From NCBI RefSeq assembly GCF_002138415.1, contig NZ_CP015612.1, positions 4,194,001 to 4,258,000 on the forward strand: 64,000 nucleotides of DNA, given 5' to 3'. How positions within the stretch are numbered: position 1 is the stretch's first letter; each line of letters opens with the position of its first letter. Shown piece after piece: positions 8,905 through 17,987 of the stretch. The notes beneath the pieces were generated by a model. That model did not search any database. It was not told where the DNA came from and saw only the letters and a list, made by a program, of their open reading frames with translations. This DNA comes from Stenotrophomonas maltophilia. Its GTDB lineage: Bacteria; Pseudomonadota; Gammaproteobacteria; Xanthomonadales; Xanthomonadaceae. The translations under genes and the position numbers were made by a program.

Positions 8905-9591
8905 TTACTCCGCCAGGTCCTGCGGCGAGATGTCATCCACCAGCCGGCCGTGGTCAAGGATCAGCACGCGCTTGCGCATGCGGCGCAGCAGCGGCAGGTC
9001 GTGGCTGACCACCAGCACGCTGGTACCGCGCGCGGGCAGCTCGGCGAACAGGGCCATGATCTCCGCTGCCAGGGTCGGGTCGAGGTTGCCGGTCGGCTCA
9101 TCGGCCACCAGCAGCTTGGGCTCACCGACAATGGCGCGGGCGATGCCGACGCGCTGCTGCTCACCGGCCGACAGCTGCGAGGGCAGCGCCTTCTCGCGAT
9201 GGCCCAGGCCCATCCGCTCCAGCACCGAGCGCACGCGCTTGTTGATGTCGCCGCGTCGGGTGCCGCGCAGGATCAGCGGCAGCGCCACGTTCTCGGCGAT
9301 CGAGCGGTCCATCAGCAGGCGATGGTCCTGGTAGACCGCACCCACCGCGCGACGGTGGCGGGGCACGTCGCCGCCACGCACCTTCAGCAGGTTGCGCTCG
9401 TCGAACACCACCGCGCCGCGGCTGGGCCGCTCGTCCAGGTGGATCAACTTGAGCAGGGTGCTCTTGCCCGCACCGGAATGGCCGGTGACGAACAGCATCT
9501 CGCCCAACGCGACCTCGAAACTGACATCGGTCAGTGCCTCGTGGCCACCGGCGTACTGTTTGCTGACATTGTCGAAGCGCAGGACACTCAT
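8905..9591 (-). CDS. ftsE: cell division ATP-binding protein FtsE
   Basis: 228 residues. ABC ATPase with Walker A GHSGAGKST (37-45), Q-loop YQDHR, signature LSAGEQQRV, Walker B LLVADEP followed by TGNLDP, and H-loop VSHD. It partners FtsX at the septum. It is the first gene of a run continuing through ftsX, the two-receiver regulator and ung. In many gammaproteobacteria ftsEX sits with rpoH; here ung and the regulator lie between. Confidence 0.96.
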   Translation of the reverse strand: MSVLRFDNVSKQYAGGHEALTDVSFEVALGEMLFVTGHSGAGKSTLLKLIHLDERPSRGAVVFDERNLLKVRGGDVPRHRRAVGAVYQDHRLLMDRSIAENVALPLILRGTRRGDINKRVRSVLERMGLGHREKALPSQLSAGEQQRVGIARAIVGEPKLLVADEPTGNLDPTLAAEIMALFAELPARGTSVLVVSHDLPLLRRMRKRVLILDHGRLVDDISPQDLAE

Positions 9592-9671
9592 GCCCCGATT
9601 ATGCAGGAGCGGCGCCGCCGATCGGTAGCGCTGGGCCCTGCCTGGCGGAATCTTCGATCCGCCGCGGTGCC

Positions 9672-9694
9672 CGCCCGGGCTGCCCGGGCGCTAC
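9672..9694 (-). repeat. GTAG REP-like palindrome overlapping a stop codon
   Basis: On the minus strand, GTAGCGCCCGGGCAGCCCGG continues to GCG. The arms CGCCCGGG/CCCGGGCG are perfect. The TAG of its GTAG is the stop codon (9691-9693) of the methyltransferase gene. A decayed second copy with GTAG at 9625-9628 is nearby. Confidence 0.65.
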
Positions 9695-10434
9695 GCTTCC
9701 TTGCGGGCGTGCAGGACCACCAGCGCGTTGTTGTCCCGGTATTCATCCCAGAAGCCGGGAGGCCGGGCCTGGCATTCCGCCGCTGTCGGCACCGGCGCCT
9801 GCCACTGCAGCCCGGGCAGCCCCGCGCGGGCGGCCGCCTGCTCATGCTGGTCCGCGCGCCATTGATGGTCGGTGACGCGGGCCACGGCCGCATCGGCGAA
9901 CTCCACCTCCACCAGGTGATGATCGTCCAGCACCTGCTGCCCGACGATGCGTGCGCCGTAACGCGAAAAGTCGCCCCGGGCCAAGCGGAATGCCGGATGG
10001 GTAACGATAGCCAGCAACCTTCCGCCCGGTTTGAGGACGTCGGCCGTGGCCCGGTACATGCGCTCCAGTTCCTGCAGCGTATCGGCGTGGTTGAACAGCC
10101 AGACCGCCACGGCAATATCAAAACGAGCCGGCATGTCCAGACGGGTCGCGTCGCCGTGCAGGAACTGCATGGCGTCACCGCCCTGCGCGGAAAGCTGGCG
10201 CGCCTGCTCGATCATCGCGGCGGACAGATCGACGCCGAGAGCGCTACGGGCCCCGTGCAGCAGAAGGTGGCGGCCGAAATCACCGGAGCCGCAGGCCAGA
10301 TCGATGACATCCCGCCCCTGCAGTGGACCGGCCAGCTCCAGCAGCGTCCGGCGTTCCAGCGGACGCGATGCAGAAGCCGCCACGTGCTGCGCGTAATGCA
10401 GATCGAATGCGTCGTAACAGGGTACGGATGCCAT
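9691..10434 (-). CDS. class I SAM-dependent methyltransferase
   Basis: 247 residues. SAM-binding motif I is VIDLACGSGDFG (about 43-54), followed by LGVDLSAAMIEQAR (motif II) and DIAVAVWLFNHAD (motif IV region). This is a methyltransferase-11/25 type Rossmann domain, acting on an unidentified small molecule. The C-terminal half (FSRYGARIVGQ, HHLVEVEFADA) resembles cytosolic small-molecule methyltransferases. It lies 99 bp upstream of ftsE on the same strand but is separated by REP palindromes, and its stop codon lies inside one of them. Confidence 0.8.
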   Translation of the reverse strand: MASVPCYDAFDLHYAQHVAASASRPLERRTLLELAGPLQGRDVIDLACGSGDFGRHLLLHGARSALGVDLSAAMIEQARQLSAQGGDAMQFLHGDATRLDMPARFDIAVAVWLFNHADTLQELERMYRATADVLKPGGRLLAIVTHPAFRLARGDFSRYGARIVGQQVLDDHHLVEVEFADAAVARVTDHQWRADQHEQAAARAGLPGLQWQAPVPTAAECQARPPGFWDEYRDNNALVVLHARKEA

Positions 10435-10537
10435 CGCGTGACGCCTCCGGATGCGGGAGGCGTCAGCTTGGATGGAGGCTGGCAGGCGCGGCCAGAGTCA
10501 GATGCGACAGGGTCGCCTGGCAGGCGGCTGCTCGGCA

Positions 10538-10668
10538 TGCCGGCCAGCGGCCGGCACTACCCTTCAAAGCCACCCGACCAACGGTCGGGCGCTACCGGTC
10601 CGGCGTGGTGGGTGCCGACCGTTGGTCGGTACACCCCTGATGTCGCCCGACCAACGGTCGGGCGCTAC
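10538..10668. repeat. cluster of three GTAG REPs and one GTAG-less palindrome
   Basis: REPs on the minus strand lie at 10538-10560 (core CCGGCCAGCGGCCGG), 10573-10595 and 10645-10668 (core CCCGACCAACGGTCGGG). A related palindrome without GTAG (CCGACCGTTGGTCGG core) is at 10613-10633. The cluster fills the gap between the rhlB 3' end and the methyltransferase start; the last REP ends 4 bp from the rhlB stop. Confidence 0.8.
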
Positions 10669-10672
10669 CGGA

Positions 10673-12394
10673 TCAGCTGCCCGACAGCATCCGGCGGATC
10701 TTGCGGCCAATGCGGGTCAGGAACGAATCGCCGGTATCAGCAGCCGTGCGCACCGGCTTGGCCACCACCTGCACCGGGGTGACCGGGCTGGCGCCATTGC
10801 CGGCGGCGCTCTGCACGCCCTCGGCACCCTCGACCGGACGGCCGTGGCGACGACGACGGCGCTTGCGCGGCTTGTGCTCGCCGTCCACCGCACCTTCCGG
10901 TGCGCCTTCGGCACGCGGCGGGCGCGGCGGACGCGGGGCCTGGGCAGCGGCGCCTTCGGCACCGGCGACCGGGGCGGCAGCGCCCTGCTCGCCTTCCACG
11001 CGCGGCTTGCGCGGGCCGCGCGGACGGCGCTCGCCGCTGCGCTCACCGTCGCGACCACCACGACCACCACCGCCTGAACGGCCGCCGCTACGACCACCGC
11101 CCCGACGCTCTTCCTCGGCGGCGCGGGCTTCGCGCGCTTCGCGGAAGATCTGGCCGACGCTTTCGTTGTCCTCGCCTTCCTCGCCTGCCGCCGGAGCCGG
11201 GCGTTCCGGACGCGGCAGCGGCGTCAGCAGTTCCTTGGTGACCGGCTCGGACGGAATCTTCTGCTCGATGTAGGCCTCGATGTCCGGCAGGCCCATGGCG
11301 TAGCGTTCGCAGGCGAAGCTGATCGCATCACCCTCTTCGCCCAGGCGCGCGGTACGGCCGATGCGGTGCACGTAGTCTTCGGCGTCGAACGGCAGGTCGT
11401 AGTTGTAGACGTACTTGATGCCATCGATGTGCAGGCCGCGCGCGGCTACGTCGGTGGCCACCAGGATTTCCAGCTGGCCCTTCTGGAAGCGGTTGAGCAG
11501 GCTCTCGCGCTTCTTCTGCGGCACGTCGCCGGACAGCACACCGACTCGGTAGCCGGCCTTTTCCAGCGAACGGGCGACGCGCTCGACGAACACCTTGGTG
11601 TTGACGAAGACCATGGTGCGCGCACCTTCGCTGCGCGACAGCAGGCCCAGCAGCAACGGGATCTTCTCGTCATCGGCCGGGAAATAGATGCGCTGGCGCA
11701 CGCGCGCGGCAGTGATGGTCTCGGCCTCAACCACCAGCTTCTGCGGTTCGTTCATGTGCTCATAGGCCAGTTCCAGCACGCGGTGGCTGAGGGTGGCACT
11801 GAACAGCAGGGTCTGGCGGGTGGTGCGCTCGGGCATGCGGCGCAGCAGGAAGCGGATGTCCTTGATGAAGCCCAGGTCGAACATGCGGTCGGCTTCGTCC
11901 AGCACGCAGATCTCGCAGGCGTGCAGCGATACCACCTTGTGCTGCTTCACGTAGTCGATCAGGCGGCCCGGGGTGGCGATGATCACGTCCACGCCCTGCT
12001 GCAGCAGCTCGCGCTGCTTGTCGTAATCCACGCCGCCGTAGACCAGGGCGAAACGCAGGCCCAGGTCGGAACCGAACTTCACCGCATCCTTGTGGATCTG
12101 GATGGCCAGTTCGCGGGTCGGGGCGAGGATCAGCGCGCGCGGATCTTCCGGCTTGCGGTCAGCCAGGGCCGGACGCGTCAGCAGGCGGTTCACGACAGCA
12201 ACCAGGAAGGCCAGGGTCTTGCCGGTGCCGGTCTGGGCCTGGCCGGCAACATCACCACCGGGCAGCGCGACCGGAAGGGTCAGCGCCTGGATCGGGGTGC
12301 AACGGGTGAATCCGGCTCCTTCAAGGCCGGCCTGCAGGGCCGGATGCAGCTCGAAGGAGGAGAAGGTCAAATCGGTCAGCGGTTTGTCGCTCAT
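10673..12394 (-). CDS. rhlB: DEAD-box ATP-dependent RNA helicase RhlB
   Basis: 573 residues, longer than E. coli RhlB (421) because of a basic, disordered C-terminal tail. Helicase motifs: Q-motif FTRCTPIQ (29-36), Walker A AQTGTGKT (53-60), [24 protein letters not shown], and motif [15 protein letters not shown]. The tail (from about 430) is rich in Gly, Arg, Pro and Glu ([18 protein letters not shown] and RPRGPRKPR stretches) and probably binds RNA. RhlB unwinds structured RNA for degradation. The divergent trxA start is 510 bp away. Confidence 0.92.
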   Translation of the reverse strand: MSDKPLTDLTFSSFELHPALQAGLEGAGFTRCTPIQALTLPVALPGGDVAGQAQTGTGKTLAFLVAVVNRLLTRPALADRKPEDPRALILAPTRELAIQIHKDAVKFGSDLGLRFALVYGGVDYDKQRELLQQGVDVIIATPGRLIDYVKQHKVVSLHACEICVLDEADRMFDLGFIKDIRFLLRRMPERTTRQTLLFSATLSHRVLELAYEHMNEPQKLVVEAETITAARVRQRIYFPADDEKIPLLLGLLSRSEGARTMVFVNTKVFVERVARSLEKAGYRVGVLSGDVPQKKRESLLNRFQKGQLEILVATDVAARGLHIDGIKYVYNYDLPFDAEDYVHRIGRTARLGEEGDAISFACERYAMGLPDIEAYIEQKIPSEPVTKELLTPLPRPERPAPAAGEEGEDNESVGQIFREAREARAAEEERRGGGRSGGRSGGGGRGGRDGERSGERRPRGPRKPRVEGEQGAAAPVAGAEGAAAQAPRPPRPPRAEGAPEGAVDGEHKPRKRRRRRHGRPVEGAEGVQSAAGNGASPVTPVQVVAKPVRTAADTGDSFLTRIGRKIRRMLSGS

Positions 12395-12904
12395 GAGTCC
12401 GTCTTGGTATGGCCGCCGGCCCGTGGGGCGGCTGGCACTTCATCGTCTAGGGGCACCGTCGCAAACTGCGGCCCCTGCGGCGGGTTGGCAGGCTGGGACC
12501 ACCAGGTCCGCGCGCCGCACAATGCCCCAGTTTAACGCACTCGGGCCAGCAAACCGGAATGACCTGTCTCACAATGTCAAGAGACGGCTTCCTTCACCCA
12601 GCCACACCGGACTTGAACGGCCCGCCCGGGGTCGCTGGTGTCGCCCACTGCCAGCCCCATGTACAGGAAGACAGTGAAATCCGACACATACCAGGCATCG
12701 AAGCGATCACGATACGCTGGGTTCCAGCCGGCGCCTGTCCCTGCCCTGCGATAGGGGTACACTGCCGGCCGTGAGCGTCCAGGCATCCCGCCGAACGCAC
12801 CGCGGCAGTGCGCCGCGAGGCAACGACGAGGGTCGCGCCACCGGGCATGGCCCAGTTCACCCACCTCCGGCATGGCCGGGTGCAATCCAAGACGAGAAAC
12901 CAAG
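12395..12904. other. intergenic region between divergent rhlB and trxA
   Basis: 510 bp without a convincing gene. It must hold the promoters of both genes. A minus-strand open frame of about 60 codons (12780 to 12590) reads like the C-terminus of a membrane protein (NPAYRDRFDAWYVSDFTV, then FLYMGLAVGDTSD) with no start or upstream domain. It may be a gene remnant or chance. No REP is seen here. Confidence 0.4.
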
Positions 12905-13234
12905 ATGAGCGACAAGGTTGTACATGTCGGCGACGCCGACTTTGATAGCGCAGTGCTGAATTCCAAGGAACCGGTGCTGGTCGATTTCTGGGCAGAGTGG
13001 TGTGGCCCGTGCAAGATGATCGCCCCGGCGCTGGACGAACTGGCCGATGCCTACCAGGGCCGCGCCAAGATCGCCAAGGTCAACGTCGACCACAACCGCG
13101 CACTGGCCGCCAAGTACCACGTGCGTTCGATTCCGTACCTGGTCGTGTTCAAGGATGGCGAGAAGGTCGCCGAGCAGATCGGTGCAGTGGGCAAGGCCCA
13201 GCTGGCCGGCCTGCTGGACAAGGCCCTGGCCTGA
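12905..13234 (+). CDS. trxA: thioredoxin
   Basis: 109 residues, classic thioredoxin length. The active site WCGPC is in [19 protein letters not shown] (about residues 31-35), and the conserved cis-proline is in [12 protein letters not shown]. It is a general cytosolic dithiol reductant. The ATG at 12905 follows a weak purine-rich leader. The location directly upstream of rho is conserved in many proteobacteria (trxA-rho). Confidence 0.96.
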   Translation: MSDKVVHVGDADFDSAVLNSKEPVLVDFWAEWCGPCKMIAPALDELADAYQGRAKIAKVNVDHNRALAAKYHVRSIPYLVVFKDGEKVAEQIGAVGKAQLAGLLDKALA

Positions 13235-13244
13235 TCCTGCTGTT

Positions 13245-13277
13245 CCCCGGCAGCCGTCGACCACGGCTGCCGGCGGG
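13245..13277 (+). terminator. hairpin after trxA (possible terminator)
   Basis: The arms CCCCGGCAGCCG/CGGCTGCCGG(C)GGGG close a 7-nt loop, 11 bp past the trxA stop. There is no U-tract, so it may stabilise the transcript end rather than terminate. Confidence 0.4.
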
Positions 13278-13463
13278 GCGCCCCGCGCCCATGATGAACG
13301 CTGTTCCCGGTGACCCTTGCGTGGCGCCGCTGGCCGATGATAGTGTCGGCATATCCGGCCGCGTTCGCGTGCCGCACCCTCTGGACGCAGTTTCTTCCAG
13401 ACCCATTCCCAACGTTCGCCGCCCCAGCCGGGCGCTCGCACCTTCAAGCGAGGAATAACGCTC

Positions 13464-15215
13464 TTGTCCGATAACACTTCCGAAACCGGCAGCGCCGATG
13501 CGCCCGCCGAAAAGCGCGTGCGCAAGCCCCGCGTGAGCAAGGCCGCCGCTCCGGCAGCCGCCGAAACCAGCGCCGCTCCGGCGCAGCCGACCCTGCCGCT
13601 GGCCGCCGTGCCCGAAGCGCCGGCACCGGCCGCAGCCGCCCCCGCACCGAGCGCGCCCGCCGCCGAGGCCCCTGCCAGCAGTGGCGGTGGCGAAGGTGGT
13701 GAGGGTCGCGAATCCGGCCAGCCGCGCCAGCAGAACCACCAGGGGGGCGGCCAGAACCAGGGCCAGAACCCGTACAACCAGAACGGCCAGCAGGGCCAGG
13801 GGCAAGGCCAGGGCAACCGCCGCGACCGCTTCCGCAACCGCCGCGACCGTGACCGCAACAACCGCTTCCGCGACGATGGCCTGCCCAACGATGGCGGCGA
13901 GCAGCAGCCGTTCGTGCCGCGCCCGCACGCCAACGTGCCCGAGGGCTTCCCGGTCTACTCGCTGAGCGACCTCAAGCGCATGCCGGCGCAGAAGCTGCTG
14001 GAAATCGCCGAGCAGCTGCAGATCTCCGAAGGCGTGGCCCGCGCCCGCAAGCAGGATGTGATCTTCGCGCTGCTGAAGGTGCTGACCCGCCACGGTGACG
14101 GCGTCGCCGCCGACGGTGTGCTGGAAATCCTGCCGGACGGCTTCGGCTTCCTGCGCGCGGCCGAAGCCAGCTACCTGGCCGGCCCGGACGACACCTACAT
14201 CTCGCCCAGCCAGATCCGCCGCTTCAACCTGCGCACCGGCGACCACATCTCCGGCCGCATCCGCTTCCCGAAGGATGGCGAGCGCTACTTCGCGCTGAAC
14301 ATCGTCGATACCATCAACGGCGAGCCGATCGAAGCGTCGAAGAACAAGGTGCTGTTCGAGAACCTGACCGCCCTGTTCCCGCGCCGTCGCTTCACCCTGG
14401 AGCGTGGCAACGGTTCGTCGGAAGACATCACCGGCCGCATCCTCGACCTGATGGCGCCGCAGGGCAAGGGCCAGCGCTCGCTCATCGTTTCCCAGCCGAA
14501 GGCCGGTAAAACGATGATGATGCAGCAGGTGGCCACGGCCATCACCACCAACCACCCGGACGTGCACCTGATCGTGCTGCTGATCGACGAGCGCCCGGAA
14601 GAAGTGACCGAAATGCAGCGCACCGTGCGCGGCGAGGTCATCAGCTCGACCTTCGACGAACCGGCCGCGCGCCACGTGCAGGTGGCCGAAATGGTCATCG
14701 AGCGCGCCAAGCGCCTGGTCGAGCACAAGAAGGACGTGGTGATCCTGCTGGACTCCATCACCCGCCTGGCCCGCGCCTACAACAACGTGGTGCCGAGCTC
14801 GGGCAAGGTGCTGACCGGTGGTGTGGACGCCAACGCCCTGCACCGCCCGAAGCGCTTCTTCGGTGCCGCGCGCAACGTGGAAGAAGGCGGCAGCCTGACC
14901 ATCATCGCCACCGCGCTGGTCGACACCGGTTCGAAGATGGACGAGGTGATCTACGAAGAGTTCAAGGGCACCGGCAACAGTGAAGTGCACCTGAGCCGTC
15001 GTATCGCTGAGAAGCGCGTGTTCCCGGCCATCGACATCAACCGTTCCGGCACCCGCCGCGAAGACCTGCTGATCGAACCGGAACTGCTGCAGAAGATCTG
15101 GATCCTGCGCAAGCTGCTGCATCCGATGGATGAAATGGCCGCGATGGAGTTCCTGCTCGACAAGATGAAGAACACCAAGTCCAACGACGAGTTCTTCGGT
15201 TCGATGAAGCGCTGA
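13464..15215 (+). CDS. rho: transcription termination factor Rho with a long N-terminal insertion
   Basis: 583 residues (E. coli 419). Starts at a TTG (13464) preceded by GAGG; homology upstream is absent. The N-terminal Rho/RNA-binding region begins at [20 protein letters not shown] (about 165), after roughly 160 extra residues: a Pro/Ala-rich stretch (27-72) and a Gly/Gln/Asn/Arg-rich linker (73-146). The RNA-binding OB motif LPDGFGFLR follows, then Walker A QPKAGKT (from 344), Walker B and the [12 protein letters not shown] loop, and R-loop [11 protein letters not shown]. It is an RNA-dependent hexameric helicase ending unstructured transcripts. The extra linker is disorder-prone; similar insertions in other Rho proteins alter RNA affinity or phase behaviour. 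Confidence 0.95.
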   Translation: MSDNTSETGSADAPAEKRVRKPRVSKAAAPAAAETSAAPAQPTLPLAAVPEAPAPAAAAPAPSAPAAEAPASSGGGEGGEGRESGQPRQQNHQGGGQNQGQNPYNQNGQQGQGQGQGNRRDRFRNRRDRDRNNRFRDDGLPNDGGEQQPFVPRPHANVPEGFPVYSLSDLKRMPAQKLLEIAEQLQISEGVARARKQDVIFALLKVLTRHGDGVAADGVLEILPDGFGFLRAAEASYLAGPDDTYISPSQIRRFNLRTGDHISGRIRFPKDGERYFALNIVDTINGEPIEASKNKVLFENLTALFPRRRFTLERGNGSSEDITGRILDLMAPQGKGQRSLIVSQPKAGKTMMMQQVATAITTNHPDVHLIVLLIDERPEEVTEMQRTVRGEVISSTFDEPAARHVQVAEMVIERAKRLVEHKKDVVILLDSITRLARAYNNVVPSSGKVLTGGVDANALHRPKRFFGAARNVEEGGSLTIIATALVDTGSKMDEVIYEEFKGTGNSEVHLSRRIAEKRVFPAIDINRSGTRREDLLIEPELLQKIWILRKLLHPMDEMAAMEFLLDKMKNTKSNDEFFGSMKR

Positions 15216-15232
15216 TCCACGGCATTGCATCG

Positions 15233-15269
15233 AAAAAAACCTGCCGCTCGCTGCGGCAGGTTTTTTTTT
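15233..15269 (+). terminator. rho terminator
   Basis: The arms AAAAAACCTGCCGC and GCGGCAGGTTTTTT are perfect, with a 5-nt loop followed by T's. It starts 18 bp after the rho stop. The A-run makes it usable in both directions. Confidence 0.85.
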
Positions 15270-15426
15270 GCCTGCAGGGCGACGCACTTCACTTCACCGC
15301 CGCCGACTTTTGGCGATAATCCGCGCGATACCCTAGCCCGGCCCCCGTGGGCCCTGCCACCGATTCCCGCTGTCGCCCCTTCCGGAGAACCGGTCGGGTC
15401 CAGCCTCCTGCCGGATCCGTCGACGC

Positions 15427-17001
15427 ATGCGAACGCTGTCTCCCCGCCTCAACCTGGGCAAGCTGATCCTCGCCCTGGCACTGCTCAGCGCCATCATCGC
15501 CCTGGCCAACACCCTGCTGGCCAGCTACCGGGTGCAGCGCGACCAGCTGGTCGGCAACACCCTGGAAGCCAACCGCGTCTACGCCACCAAGCTGGCCGAG
15601 ACCACCCAGAACTTCCTGCTGGCCGCACAGCAGCAACTGGCTTATGCCGCGACCCGCCTGGGCGAGGACGACCTTGATCCGAAGCAGGCCCAGGACGAAG
15701 CCAGCCGCCTGCAGCTGCAGTCCAGCAGCTTCAACTCCTCGCTGGTGGTGGACGCCGACGGCCTGGTGATCGCCACCTCGCCGCAGACCCTGCAGCTGCA
15801 GGGTGAGGTGCTGCACAGTGTCGGCAACAACGCGGCACTGGCCGCGCGCCAGCCGATGATCAGCGATCCCTACCAGTCGGCCACCGGCAAGCTGCTGGTC
15901 TCGCTGTCGCACCCGATCTTCGACCGCCAGGGCCGCTATCGCGGCTATGTCAGCGGCACCCTGTACCTGCGCCAGCGCAGTGCACTGCACACGCTGCTGG
16001 GCAAGCACTACTACCGCGACGGTTCCTATCTGTACGTGGTGGACCGCAATGGCCGCCTGCTGTACCACGCCGATGGCAAGCGGGTGGGTGACTACGTGGT
16101 CGGCAACCCGGCGGTGAAGGCCGTGGTGCGCGGAGAGCGTGGCGCACAGCAGGTGCGCAACAACCGCGGTGTGTCGATGCTGGCCGGCTATGCGCCGGTG
16201 GCGGCCACCGGCTGGGGCATCATCGCCCAGCGCCCGACCGAAGCCACCCTGCAGCCGCTGTCACGGCTGATGACTGCGGTGATCTGGAATGCGATTCCGC
16301 TCGGGCTGCTGTCGTTGCTGGTCACCTGGTGGTTCGCGCGCCGCATTTCGATGCCGTTGTGGCAGCTGGCGCGCAATGTGCAGGGCGGCGAGGACACCGG
16401 CAATGCGATCAACCATGTCAGTGGCATCCGCGCCTGGTACTTCGAGGTCGCCCAGCTCAAGCAGGCGGTGCTGCACAGCTTCAATGCCCTGCAGGATCGT
16501 ATCGGCACGCTCAACCGTGCCAGCCGCACCGACCCGCTGACCGGCCTGCTCAACCGCCGCGGGCTGCAGCAGGCGCTGGACGCGCTGCAGGTGCAGGGCA
16601 TTCCGTTCGCGATCCTGGCGTTGGACATCGATCGCTTCAAGTCGATCAACGACAGTTACGGACATGACGTCGGCGACAACGCCATCGTCCACATCGCTAA
16701 CCAGATGCGCCGCTACTCGCGCGACAGCGACATCCTCTGCCGCGCCGGTGGCGAGGAATTCCTGCTGCTGCTGCCGGGCATCAGTACTGAATCGGCCCGT
16801 CAGGCCGGTGAACGCCTGCGCCAGCACATCGCCGACCATCCGTTCGAACCGGTCGGCACCATCACCGTATCGCTGGGCGTGGCCCACTTCCCCAGCTTCC
16901 ACGTCGACGCCGAGCAGGCATTGCGGCTGGCCGACAAGGCGCTGTACATGGCCAAGGAACAGGGCCGCAACCGGGTGGTGATCTACCCGTACGCCGACTG
17001 A
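15427..17001 (+). CDS. dCache-domain diguanylate cyclase
   Basis: 524 residues. N-terminal membrane segment (about 11-31), a periplasmic double-Cache-like sensor region (about 35-275), a second membrane segment (about 285-305), a HAMP-like linker, and a C-terminal GGDEF domain. The active site is GGEEF at 441-445, with substrate-binding LDIDRFKSIND and an inhibitory I-site RDSD at 432-435, five residues upstream. It should make c-di-GMP in response to a periplasmic ligand and be feedback-inhibited. It follows the rho terminator by 158 bp, so it is likely transcribed separately, and it is convergent with the TonB-C gene. Confidence 0.92.
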   Translation: MRTLSPRLNLGKLILALALLSAIIALANTLLASYRVQRDQLVGNTLEANRVYATKLAETTQNFLLAAQQQLAYAATRLGEDDLDPKQAQDEASRLQLQSSSFNSSLVVDADGLVIATSPQTLQLQGEVLHSVGNNAALAARQPMISDPYQSATGKLLVSLSHPIFDRQGRYRGYVSGTLYLRQRSALHTLLGKHYYRDGSYLYVVDRNGRLLYHADGKRVGDYVVGNPAVKAVVRGERGAQQVRNNRGVSMLAGYAPVAATGWGIIAQRPTEATLQPLSRLMTAVIWNAIPLGLLSLLVTWWFARRISMPLWQLARNVQGGEDTGNAINHVSGIRAWYFEVAQLKQAVLHSFNALQDRIGTLNRASRTDPLTGLLNRRGLQQALDALQVQGIPFAILALDIDRFKSINDSYGHDVGDNAIVHIANQMRRYSRDSDILCRAGGEEFLLLLPGISTESARQAGERLRQHIADHPFEPVGTITVSLGVAHFPSFHVDAEQALRLADKALYMAKEQGRNRVVIYPYAD

Positions 17002-17002
17002 C

Positions 17003-17027
17003 GCGGAGCCGGATTGCCCGGCTCCGC
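17003..17027. other. hairpin between convergent genes
   Basis: A 10-bp perfect stem GCGGAGCCGG/CCGGCTCCGC starts 1 bp after the cyclase stop and ends 8 bp before the stop of the convergent TonB-C gene. No U-run is visible. Confidence 0.4.
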
Positions 17028-17035
17028 TCCAGCAC

Positions 17036-17926
17036 TCAGCTCTCTTCCAGCGGGGTCAGCAGACGCACGCCTCGCTTGGCGCCATCGACCATGTACACAC
17101 CGCCTTCCGGCAGCAGGTCGCTGCCGCCCCGCTCGACCGGGGCCGACTTGCGCCACGGTATGGTCTGCCGCGGTCCCGGAATGAAGGCGCGCCAGCGACC
17201 ATAGCGTTCCTGCGCGGTGTTGCGGTCGTTGCCCAGGGCGAAGCCTACCGGGACGCGTACCTCCCAGCTGTCGCGGGTGCTGTCCTCGCCGGTGGTCGGT
17301 GGGTTGAAGGTCCAGCTGCGGGCGCTGCTGATACTGGCTCTGGCCAGGATGTCGCGCATCTTGGCCATGGCCCGTTCCGGGCCGACCACGGTCATGTTCA
17401 CCTGTTCGGCGATGACATCGGCCACGGTGCCATCACGCGCCACCTTGATCATCAGCAGCACTTCACCCTGCGCGCCATTCCGATAGGCTTCGTCCGGATA
17501 ACGCGGCGGGGTTATGCGCATCTTGGTCACCGAATCGGTAGCCTTCGGATCATATTCACTGAAATCGACACTGGTCATGCTGACCTGGTAGCCACCATCG
17601 GCCATCTGCGTTCCCCTCAGCCGCACCCGCATCGGGGCACGTGCAGCCACTGCCTTGCCATCGTGCAGCGTGGGTTCGAAGCGCCAGCCGCCGATTGTTC
17701 CTTCCACGAAGGAGGCGATGCTCGGAGTCAGGGCCGATTTCTGATCCAGTACCAGCGAGCTGACCTCGCCCTCAGGCGTGATCTCGATATGGCCGGACAG
17801 CACCATGCTCATTTCCGCGGTGGCACGCACCGCACGCGCGGTCTGCGCGCTGGCCTGGCCAGCAAGCAACGGGGTGCCGGCACCTACGGCCAGCGCGAGA
17901 GCGAGAAACAGGGGGGAACGCATCAT
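17036..17926 (-). CDS. secreted energy-transducer TonB-like (TonB_C domain) protein
   Basis: 296 residues. A Sec signal peptide is clear (MMRSPLFLALALAVGAG to QASAQ, cleavage near 28). The C-terminal half contains a TonB C-terminal-like fold: RITPPRYPDEAYRNGAQGEV followed by LLMIKVARDGTVADV, the hallmark of the secondary-structure repeat in TonB_C. There is no N-terminal membrane anchor or proline-rich span, so it is probably a free periplasmic protein rather than a true TonB. The ATG at 17926 follows AAGGA; longer upstream reading frames overlap aceK. The role is unknown. It is 61 bp downstream of aceK on the same strand. Confidence 0.75.
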   Translation of the reverse strand: MMRSPLFLALALAVGAGTPLLAGQASAQTARAVRATAEMSMVLSGHIEITPEGEVSSLVLDQKSALTPSIASFVEGTIGGWRFEPTLHDGKAVAARAPMRVRLRGTQMADGGYQVSMTSVDFSEYDPKATDSVTKMRITPPRYPDEAYRNGAQGEVLLMIKVARDGTVADVIAEQVNMTVVGPERAMAKMRDILARASISSARSWTFNPPTTGEDSTRDSWEVRVPVGFALGNDRNTAQERYGRWRAFIPGPRQTIPWRKSAPVERGGSDLLPEGGVYMVDGAKRGVRLLTPLEES

Positions 17927-17987
17927 TGCCGGATCCTTGGTGATGAACGGCGAGCGTACCCCAGTCCCAGCCACCATGACAGCCGGT

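Noticed and set aside
7753..10782. A 1009-codon plus-strand open frame across ftsE, ftsX and neighbours
   Set aside because: Opposite to four well-supported genes with clear motifs; Gln/His/Arg-rich composition.
12600..12640. tRNA-like T-loop (GTTCAAGTCC on the minus strand)
   Set aside because: The surrounding sequence does not fold into D, anticodon or acceptor arms.
13149..15287. A 712-codon minus-strand open frame opposite rho
   Set aside because: It is the reverse shadow of rho; no motifs.
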